11,205 bases of DNA from an uncultured Thiotrichaceae bacterium (GTDB taxonomy: Bacteria > Pseudomonadota > Gammaproteobacteria > Thiotrichales > Thiotrichaceae). Below, piece after piece: positions 5,750-11,205 of the stretch. Position numbers and translations under genes: made by a program. How positions within the stretch are numbered: position 1 is the first letter of the stretch; every line of letters starts with the position of its first letter. The notes beneath the pieces were generated by a model. It had not been told where the DNA came from. It made no database searches and saw only the letters and a program-made list of their open reading frames with translations. The DNA is taken from positions 1 to 11,205 of the forward strand of contig CALHAO010000313.1 in NCBI GenBank assembly GCA_937931765.1, read 5' to 3'.

Positions 5750-6067
5750 ATGCCAACGACAAAAGCGAATCAAGCGGCTGAAGATTTACGTGAAGAATTT
5801 GAAACGCTGCGTAAAGAAGTCTCGGAAATGATGGAGCTGCTGAAAGATAAAGGTAGTTCTTACGCTGAAGAGATGGGTGAGAAAATGGAAGAAAAGCTGG
5901 AAACTTACCAGGAAAAGGCCCGTGAAGGTGCTGAAGCTGCTTATGAAAAAGGCAGTGAAGGTGTGGAAGAGATCGGTAACCGTGTCCGTAAAAACCCGGT
6001 AGCTAGCCTGTGTATCGCTTTCGGTGTGGGTTACGTGATTTCCAAACTGATGGATCAGGGCAAATAA
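5750..6067 (+). CDS. DUF883/ElaB-YqjD family membrane-anchored protein
   Basis: The 105-aa product has a charged, Glu/Lys-rich helical N-terminal part (about 1-78, likely coiled coil) and one C-terminal membrane segment introduced by RVRKNPVASLCIAFGVGYV (78-96). This is the layout of E. coli ElaB, YqjD and YgaM, tail-anchored inner-membrane proteins; YqjD is reported to bind ribosomes in stationary phase. AAGGAAG lies about 5-6 nt before the ATG. The YqjE-like gene follows by 36 nt, which is the same order as yqjD-yqjE in E. coli and supports the assignment. Function here is inferred only by family. Confidence 0.85.
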   Translation: MPTTKANQAAEDLREEFETLRKEVSEMMELLKDKGSSYAEEMGEKMEEKLETYQEKAREGAEAAYEKGSEGVEEIGNRVRKNPVASLCIAFGVGYVISKLMDQGK

Positions 6068-6103
6068 GTATAGAGCAACGGGAAAACGTATAGTGATTAC
6101 ATT

Positions 6104-6385
6104 GTGAAGGCGCTGACAGAAACCATTATCAGCCTGTTTGATCTGGCGGAAGCAGAAGGCCGTTTACTCCGGCAAAAAGTATTACACACCGTAGCGATGA
6201 GCCTGTTAATGTTAGTGGCGTCTCTGATGCTGTTGGCCGCGATGGGCTTGTTGGTGACTGCACTTTATTATGCTTTGCTCAATTGGTTGCCTCCTTCGGG
6301 AGTGTTCCTGAGTATGGCGTTGCTTTCTCTTCTACTGGCGGGAGGTGTTTTATGGATCGTTATACGGCTAAACCACAAACGGTAA
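6104..6385 (+). CDS. YqjE-like phage holin superfamily protein
   Basis: The 93-aa product has a short amphipathic N-terminal region with the family-like segment LFDLAEAEGRLLRQK (12-26), then two hydrophobic segments at about 31-58 and 67-89. It resembles the YqjE/DUF1469 family, annotated as a holin-fold membrane protein, which usually follows a YqjD/DUF883 gene as it does here. The start is a GTG at 6104 with no clear ribosome binding site (a GGGAAAA at 6080-6086 is too far away), so initiation may be weak. The 3' end overlaps the next gene by 34 bp, so the pair is probably translationally coupled. Confidence 0.78.
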   Translation: MKALTETIISLFDLAEAEGRLLRQKVLHTVAMSLLMLVASLMLLAAMGLLVTALYYALLNWLPPSGVFLSMALLSLLLAGGVLWIVIRLNHKR

Positions 6386-6570
6386 CTGAAGCTAAACAAC
6401 AATTACGGGCCGTGTCACGGCAGACTGACTACCTGGCACCGGTAAAAACCCACCCGGTTGCCAGTGTCGGTGCTGCGTTTATGGCCGGTGTGTTATTACA
6501 AAAGGCAGGTAAGGGCGGTTTGCCGCCTAGCTTGCTGAGTATCGGTCTGCAATTGTTGAAAAAACTATGA
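6352..6570 (+). CDS. Small protein with a DUF883-like membrane motif (72 aa)
   Basis: ATG 6352 has GGGAGG at 6340-6345, 6 nt upstream; this is preferred over an upstream ATG at 6283 that lies deep inside the previous gene. The 72-aa product has a polar N-terminal half and the segment KTHPVASVGAAFMAGVLLQK (32-51), a short possible membrane hairpin or helix. It closely echoes KNPVASLCIAFGVGYVISK of the DUF883 protein two genes upstream. It holds the position of yqjK in the E. coli operon but does not obviously resemble YqjK. It overlaps the YqjE-like gene by 34 bp and the next gene by 4 bp (ATGA), so tight co-expression is expected. Function unknown. Confidence 0.8.
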   Translation: MDRYTAKPQTVTEAKQQLRAVSRQTDYLAPVKTHPVASVGAAFMAGVLLQKAGKGGLPPSLLSIGLQLLKKL

Positions 6571-7613
6571 GTTCCGGCAAGGACAGTGGTTTTAATCATC
6601 TGGCGATACCGCTATGGGGATTGTTTATTATCAGCCTGATGTCGGTATTGTATCTGGCTAAATCAGTTTTTATCCCCGTTTTTCTTGCCACACTGATTGC
6701 TCTGTTATTGTCGCCTTTGGTGGAGTTATTAAGAAAATTTTATATTCCACGTGCTTTGGGTAGTGCCATTATTTTGCTGTTGGCATCAACCCTCATCGGC
6801 GTGTTGCTTAATTACTTGGCGGTTCCTGCGGGTGAATGGTTAGAGCGTATACCCGCAGAAATTCACCAAATCGAGAAAAAGCTATCGCCTTTTAAAGAGT
6901 CGATTGAAACTGTACAGCAGACAGCGGAGACGGTGGAAGAAATGACGTCGATGGATACCGGTGAAGAACAAGCCCCTGATGTCGTGGTGAAAGGCCCCAA
7001 TATTTTTTATACCTTGTTGGATGGTACACAGGCGTTATTGATCAACAGTTTATCGTTTGTCGTACTACTTTATTTTATGCTGGTATCCGGCCACTCTTTG
7101 ACCAGAAAAGTCGGTTTATTGTTTCGTGATAAGGGTTACCGAACCAATGTCGTAAAAATTACAAATGATGTTCAGCAGAAAATAAGTCGTTATTTATTGC
7201 TGATCACCGGGATAAATATTGTGTTGGGTGTGGTTGTCGCATTAGTCATGTGGCTGACAGGTATGCCGACCCCCATTGTTTGGGGTGCATCGGCTGCTTT
7301 CTTTAATTTTATTCCCTATGTTGGCCCGGCGATTAACCTCGGCATTGTCACGTTGGTCTCGCTGCTAACGTTCGATCAGTTGCCCCAGATTTTATTGCCA
7401 CCCGCGCTCTTATTCGCACTGAATTTGCTGGAAGGTCAGTTCATCCAACCGCTGTTTATCGGGCGCATGTTTACCATTAATCCGGTGCTTATCTTCTTAT
7501 TTGTACTGATCTGGGGGTGGTTGTGGGGAATGGCCGGGATATTCATGGCGGTGCCTTTGTTGGTGATTGGTAAAATTATTATGGATCAAAATGAATCTTC
7601 TCAATCAAGATGA
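6567..7613 (+). CDS. AI-2E family transporter (PerM/YdiK/TqsA-like)
   Basis: The 348-aa product has the usual length of the AI-2 exporter superfamily: about seven to eight membrane segments with a soluble region between segments 3 and 4 (about 88-145, here acidic, with EEMTSMDTGEE). Family landmarks are FFNFIPYVGPAI (245-256), LLEGQFIQPLFIGR (287-300) and INPVLIF (304-310). The start overlaps the preceding stop in an ATGA, indicating translational coupling. Members export autoinducer-2 or other small molecules, and some act as Na+/H+ antiporters; the substrate cannot be read here. No luxS gene is in the window. Confidence 0.9.
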   Translation: MSSGKDSGFNHLAIPLWGLFIISLMSVLYLAKSVFIPVFLATLIALLLSPLVELLRKFYIPRALGSAIILLLASTLIGVLLNYLAVPAGEWLERIPAEIHQIEKKLSPFKESIETVQQTAETVEEMTSMDTGEEQAPDVVVKGPNIFYTLLDGTQALLINSLSFVVLLYFMLVSGHSLTRKVGLLFRDKGYRTNVVKITNDVQQKISRYLLLITGINIVLGVVVALVMWLTGMPTPIVWGASAAFFNFIPYVGPAINLGIVTLVSLLTFDQLPQILLPPALLFALNLLEGQFIQPLFIGRMFTINPVLIFLFVLIWGWLWGMAGIFMAVPLLVIGKIIMDQNESSQSR

Positions 7614-7668
7614 TGCTGCAGTGTGCATTTTTCTGTTGTCACCTTGCGCCGGAATAAATTAGGAAATA

Positions 7669-8136
7669 ATGATGGATTTAGCGACTAGTAATAAAGTCAA
7701 AAAACTCGACAAATTAGCCTGGGTGCTGGATAGCTCGATTCGTGTTCCCGGCACCTCATGGCGCATTGGTCTGGATGGGTTGATTGGTTTAGTACCCGGT
7801 ATAGGTGATCTGACGGCAGGTGCCTTATCCAGCTATATCCTGTTACAGGCGGTACGTTTAGGTGTTGCGCCTACTGTTGTCATGCGCATGGTGCTAAATA
7901 TTTTGTTGGAAACGGTGATTGGTGTAATTCCGGTGGTGGGTGACTTGTTTGATTTTGCCTTCAGAGCGAATCTGCGCAACGTTAGGTTGATGCAGGCTTA
8001 TCTGGAGCGCCCGGAGCCAGTGACGAGGCGCAGTACGCTGACTGTTTTTCTGGTTATTTTGGGCATTATTGCGCTATTGATATTCGCCGTCTGGTTAGTG
8101 ATTAGGCTGTTGGCTTTGCTGATTCAGATGTTTTAA
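7669..8136 (+). CDS. DUF4112 domain membrane protein
   Basis: The 155-aa product begins at ATG 7669 or ATG 7672 (AGGAAA at 7661-7666; the spacing slightly favours the second). Residues about 11-112 match DUF4112: KKLDKLAWVLDSSIRVPG, then GLVPGIGDLTAG (40-51) and a second related motif IGVIPVVGDLFDFAFRAN (84-101). The C-terminus (about 123-153) is a long hydrophobic membrane segment. The first domain has amphipathic or membrane-inserted helices. No biochemical function is known for the family. It lies 55 nt after the AI-2E gene, probably in the same transcript. Confidence 0.85.
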   Translation: MMDLATSNKVKKLDKLAWVLDSSIRVPGTSWRIGLDGLIGLVPGIGDLTAGALSSYILLQAVRLGVAPTVVMRMVLNILLETVIGVIPVVGDLFDFAFRANLRNVRLMQAYLERPEPVTRRSTLTVFLVILGIIALLIFAVWLVIRLLALLIQMF

Positions 8137-8180
8137 CGATAAAATTGTGATCAGTTTTTAGGTGTGAGAGGAAGGATAAA

Positions 8181-8498
8181 ATGATTCGTTTTGAAAGTAA
8201 CAAAAGTGCCGGTTTTAGTATGTTGGATGATGATGCTAACCACATGTTGGAATTACTAAAACACAGTGGTGCAGTGCCGGGTGCTATCCGTGCAGAAGAT
8301 ATTGGTACAGCTCTGAAAAATCTACAGGATGCTCTGAAAGCTGGTGATTCAAAACCTGCCACGGTTGAGAGTCCGGATGATGAACAGGATGCACCAGTTG
8401 GTTTAAACACCCGGGCTTATCCTTTATTGCAATTGTTAGAAGCAGCGCAGTCAAAGCAGGAAACTGTTATGTGGGATTACGATAACAGTATTGTTTGA
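8181..8498 (+). CDS. DUF1840 domain-containing protein
   Basis: The 105-aa soluble product matches DUF1840: MIRFESNKSAGFSML at the start, a central ALKNLQDALKAG helix (44-55), an acidic linker (63-70) and the C-terminal NTRAYPLLQLLEAA (76-89) followed by VMWDYD. AGGAAGGA lies about 7 nt upstream of the ATG. It is the last gene of the rightward run and ends 16 nt before the convergent transglutaminase-like gene, with no clear terminator between. Function unknown; the family is common in beta- and gammaproteobacteria. Confidence 0.82.
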   Translation: MIRFESNKSAGFSMLDDDANHMLELLKHSGAVPGAIRAEDIGTALKNLQDALKAGDSKPATVESPDDEQDAPVGLNTRAYPLLQLLEAAQSKQETVMWDYDNSIV

Positions 8499-8514
8499 GT
8501 GCATTGCGCATAAT

Positions 8515-9348
8515 TCAGGCAGTAGAAATAGCTTCGTTGGCTTGCTCATTACCCGTTGCAGCAGTTTCATCCAGCGCCGATACCTGCATATTCTGCAGGT
8601 TAGCCGAACCCACTATGGTGGCAAAAGAAGCATCAGCAGCATCTCTGCCAAGACCAATACGCACAAAACCACTGACGGGTGCCATTCGGGTCGCGTCAAA
8701 TAAATACCATTTGCCATCCAGAAAGGCTTCAAAAAATCCATGAAAATCAGGTGGCTGTAAATCAACCGCATAACCTGAAATATAACGCGCGGGAATACCC
8801 AGTGCGCGGCACAAAGCAATGCTGACATGAGCAAAGTCACGGCAAACACCGGCACGATCTACCAAGACATCACAAGCACTGGAGGAAGCATCGGTGCTGC
8901 CGGAAATATAATCTATATGGCTGTTAACCCAATCACAAATAGCTTCGACACGGGCATGGCCAGCGGGTTGTGTACTGAACTCTTTGCTGGCAAATAAGGC
9001 CAAGCGATCTGATTCACAATAGCGGCTGGGGTTGAGATAGGGTAAAACCTCGGCGGGGAGAGACTGATAAATGACTTCATCAAGCTGAGGAGCCTGATCA
9101 ATATCAGGAGTCAGTTCGACTGTGGCCTGATAATCCAGCCGGAACGCGCCGGGTTGAACCTCGAGACGGATATTACGAATATTTTCCTCGCCTACCTGTA
9201 GCCATTCGTAATCATACTGGGGTGACAGCATGAGGTTTTCTTCGACGATTCGCTGATGGGGTGTTTCCGCCGGTACAATGCTAAAAACAAACGTGGTGGG
9301 GGTGTTGACGTTGTATTCTAAAGTACTGGCAACGTTGATAATGGGCAT
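8515..9348 (-). CDS. Transglutaminase-like cysteine peptidase-fold protein
   Basis: The start is placed at the ATG at 9348-9346, which has AAGGAT about 9 nt upstream; a longer frame to 9396 adds 16 residues without a good ribosome binding site. The 277-aa product has a beta-rich N-terminal domain (about 1-100, the transglutaminase N-terminal region) and a core with the catalytic triad: Cys169 in DRAGVCRDFAHV, His203 in DFHGFFEAF and Asp218 in WYLFDATR. No signal peptide is seen, so it is probably cytoplasmic. Members of this group act as peptidases, amidases or transglutaminases, and the substrate is unknown. It lies 107 nt downstream of the MgtC/SapB gene on the same strand. Confidence 0.88.
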   Translation of the reverse strand: MPIINVASTLEYNVNTPTTFVFSIVPAETPHQRIVEENLMLSPQYDYEWLQVGEENIRNIRLEVQPGAFRLDYQATVELTPDIDQAPQLDEVIYQSLPAEVLPYLNPSRYCESDRLALFASKEFSTQPAGHARVEAICDWVNSHIDYISGSTDASSSACDVLVDRAGVCRDFAHVSIALCRALGIPARYISGYAVDLQPPDFHGFFEAFLDGKWYLFDATRMAPVSGFVRIGLGRDAADASFATIVGSANLQNMQVSALDETAATGNEQANEAISTA

Positions 9349-9455
9349 GAAAAATGTATCCTTACTTATTACGAATTGGTATCTGCTGGCCAGCATTTAG
9401 CTGGACAGGTTTGGAAAATATAAGCGCTATTTTGAGAAAGCTTGTTGGCTGAGAG

Positions 9456-9950
9456 TCACTCGGATTTTTTAGTATTTACAACACTGCCTTCATCATCGTC
9501 TATGTCATCCCGCAACTTCGGCCTTAGATACCCTGCGACCACCAATACAGCGAAAGCATAGCCCGTAAAAATAAACGCATGCCAGTAAAAGCCATAACCG
9601 CAGGCAACACCAATACCGCCTGAAACCCAAATGCTGGCACCGGTAGCCGCGCCTTTAATGTGGCCTTTGGATTGCAGAATAGCCCCACCACCTAAAAAGC
9701 CGATGCCGGTGACGACACCTTGCACAATGCGGGTTGGATCAGGTGATATATCCTTGTAAACCGTAATATAGTAGTGGGTGATCTCGATGACGATAATGGT
9801 GAAACCGGCTGAGCCAAGGCACACCAGCAGGAATGTGCGGACGCCAACGCTTTTACGTTTAATTTCCCGATCCAGGCCAATAAATAAACCACATAACACG
9901 GCAGCACCAAGGCGCAGTGCTACTTCTTCCAAGGGTAAAGCGTAGTTCAT
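9456..9950 (-). CDS. MgtC/SapB family membrane protein
   Basis: The 164-aa product carries the MgtC/SapB membrane domain: LRLGAAVLCGLFIGLDREI (12-30), RKSVGVRTFLLVCLGSA (32-48), the signature RIVQGVVTGIGFLGGGAIL (74-92), and IKGAATGASIWVSGGIGVACG (98-118). About four to five membrane segments are visible, with an acidic tail (148-155). It lacks the extra C-terminal soluble domain of Salmonella MgtC (about 230 aa), so it is the short SapB-like form. MgtC modulates F1Fo ATP synthase and supports growth at low Mg2+, but that is not established for short forms. The ribosome binding site is weak (AGAGAA). The MFS gene diverges upstream across 110 bp. Confidence 0.9.
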   Translation of the reverse strand: MNYALPLEEVALRLGAAVLCGLFIGLDREIKRKSVGVRTFLLVCLGSAGFTIIVIEITHYYITVYKDISPDPTRIVQGVVTGIGFLGGGAILQSKGHIKGAATGASIWVSGGIGVACGYGFYWHAFIFTGYAFAVLVVAGYLRPKLRDDIDDDEGSVVNTKKSE

Positions 9951-10060
9951 TCGGTTATTTCTCTAACATGGGAATGGTTGAATCTGAATAGTCATAACAT
10001 ACTCCATTTCGGCCTGTTTAGCAGTCGATTATTAAGGCTGGTACTGCCATAATCCGCCGC

Positions 10061-11205
10061 ATGAAATCCTTTATCCCCCTGATTCGCAGCGAATGGCGTT
10101 TATTGCTGTTCGGTTTTGCTATGACCTTTGCTTCCAGCTTGGGACAAACTTATTTTATCGCATTATTCAGCGGTGAGATTCGTGCTGACCTCTCCTTGAG
10201 TCATGGTGATTTTGGCATGGTGTATTCTGCTGCGACTTTGCTCAGTGCGGTTATCCTGCTGTGGAGTGGGGCGCTGATTGATAAAATGGATCTGCGGCAA
10301 TTTTCCTATATTTTGGTGGCGGGTTTAGCAGCGGGTTGTTTGTTGCTGGCGGTAAGTCAGAATATCTGGATGTTATTCATCAGTATCCTATTGCTGCGCC
10401 ACCTGGGGCAGGGCTTGATGAGTATGACCAGTGCCACGGCGATGGTGCGCTATCTGGATCACCAGAAGGGTAAAGCTAATGCACTAAGTGGTATTGGCTA
10501 TTCGGTATCGGAAGCGCTGCTGCCAAGCCTGGTGGTTGGCCTGATGTTTTGGCTGAGCTGGCGGGAATCCTGGGTGTTCTGGACGGCGGTGATGGCGATT
10601 ATTATGCCGATACTGATTCATCGTTTACTGCGTAATCATGAACAGCGGCACCAGGCTTATTTGCAGAGTTTTGAAGCAGAACATAATGAGGATACATCGA
10701 CAGATCAGGTGGCAAAATCACCGGTCGTGCGCCGTAAACAATGGACGCGTGCAGAAGTGATTCGTGATCCGCAGTTTTACTTATTTTTACCGGCGCTGAT
10801 GACCATGCCGATGTTGTTTACCGGCTTTATGTTTCATCAGGTGCATCTGGTGGATGAAAAGGGCTGGTCGCTGGCTGTATGGGGCAGTTTGTATATCTTG
10901 TATGCGCTGACTACGACGGTGACTAAATTGGTGGCGGGTGTGCTGATTGACCGGTTTGGTGCGATTGTGCTGGTGGCTGTAATGTCATTACCATTGGCGG
11001 TGGGTTTGTTTATTCTGGCCAGTTCGGATCAATTATTGGTGGCGGTGTTATTTATGTTTTTTCTGGGGGTGTCTGCCGGTATTTATTCAACCTTGGCCGC
11101 ACCGTTTTTCTCGGAAAAATACGGCAATAAGCATCTGGGGTCGATTAAGTCTTTATCGACTTCGGTGATGGTGTTCGCCAGTGCGATTTCACCGGTGATT
11201 ATGGG
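10061..11205 (+). CDS. MFS transporter (3' end outside the window)
   Basis: The frame is open from ATG 10061 to the window edge (381 codons), without a stop. It shows repeated hydrophobic segments of a 12-helix major facilitator. The motif A-like loop SGALIDKMDLR (69-79) lies between helices 2 and 3, a charged cytoplasmic loop follows about residue 188 (RLLRNHEQRHQ to about 230), and a second motif A-like GVLIDRFG appears in the C-terminal half. No clear ribosome binding site precedes the ATG, so the start is less certain than the frame. The substrate cannot be assigned. It diverges from the MgtC/SapB gene. Confidence 0.88.
   Translation, partial: MKSFIPLIRSEWRLLLFGFAMTFASSLGQTYFIALFSGEIRADLSLSHGDFGMVYSAATLLSAVILLWSGALIDKMDLRQFSYILVAGLAAGCLLLAVSQNIWMLFISILLLRHLGQGLMSMTSATAMVRYLDHQKGKANALSGIGYSVSEALLPSLVVGLMFWLSWRESWVFWTAVMAIIMPILIHRLLRNHEQRHQAYLQSFEAEHNEDTSTDQVAKSPVVRRKQWTRAEVIRDPQFYLFLPALMTMPMLFTGFMFHQVHLVDEKGWSLAVWGSLYILYALTTTVTKLVAGVLIDRFGAIVLVAVMSLPLAVGLFILASSDQLLVAVLFMFFLGVSAGIYSTLAAPFFSEKYGNKHLGSIKSLSTSVMVFASAISPVIM

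Noticed and set aside
6283..6351. Upstream extension of the 72-aa protein
   Set aside because: The added residues are the out-of-frame reading of the YqjE-like gene, and ATG 6352 has a GGGAGG ribosome binding site.
8491..8743. Plus-strand open frames antisense to the transglutaminase-like gene
   Set aside because: They lie wholly or mostly over a gene with an intact catalytic triad and have no recognisable family or ribosome binding site.
9349..9396. N-terminal extension of the transglutaminase-like protein
   Set aside because: The 16 extra residues are not family-like and would have to be translated through the AAGGAT site that serves the ATG at 9348.
9951..10060. Promoters in the divergent mgtC/MFS intergenic region
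   Set aside because: TTGAAT at 9978-9983 is the only -35-like box and its nearest -10-like sequence is at 14 bp, so nothing could be called.

Overview
The window looks like chromosomal DNA from a gammaproteobacterium. The evidence is moderate GC, an ElaB/YqjD-YqjE type membrane pair, a DUF1840 protein, an AI-2E/PerM exporter and a MgtC/SapB protein. No rRNA, tRNA, IS element, CRISPR array or phage structural gene was seen. A closer taxonomic placement (for example a marine Cellvibrionales-type lineage) would be a guess.

Layout. (1) 1-850: the last 13 codons of an unknown gene, a strong intrinsic terminator, then a class II aldolase/adducin-fold protein that keeps its metal histidines but lacks the usual catalytic glutamate. 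(2) 847-3910: an AT-rich 329-bp leader, a two-gene operon of an MscS-type mechanosensitive channel and a Crp/Fnr-family regulator, then a strong sigma70-like promoter driving an alanine-rich, LEA-like repetitive lipoprotein that ends at a good terminator. (3) 3932-5446: one gene fusing an N-terminal Rieske [2Fe-2S] domain to a glutamate-synthase-type FMN/[3Fe-4S] domain. (4) 5460-8498: a rightward run of small envelope genes: a 59-aa PLDc_N-like protein, a DUF883/ElaB-YqjD-like protein, a YqjE-like holin-fold protein, a 72-aa protein sharing a membrane motif with the DUF883 protein, an AI-2E family transporter, a DUF4112 protein and a DUF1840 protein. (5) 8515-9950, minus strand: a MgtC/SapB protein followed by a cytoplasmic transglutaminase-like protein, convergent with region 4. 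(6) 10061-end: an MFS transporter cut by the window edge.

How the parts may work together (inference). Regions 2 and 4 hold many membrane and stress-type proteins: an osmotic-release channel, an LEA-like lipoprotein, YqjD/YqjE-like proteins and a PLDc_N-like protein. The most notable signal is a palindrome, TTAAA-N4-TTTAA, found three times, only in the intergenic regions flanking the mscS-regulator operon. It has the half-site spacing of Crp/Fnr-family operators but lacks the conserved G:C pair. The regulator encoded between the copies lacks the Glu and Arg that normally read that pair. This suggests a self-contained, autoregulated circuit controlling the channel and the lipoprotein. The second notable item is the Rieske-glutamate synthase fusion, a predicted redox enzyme with no glutaminase domain.
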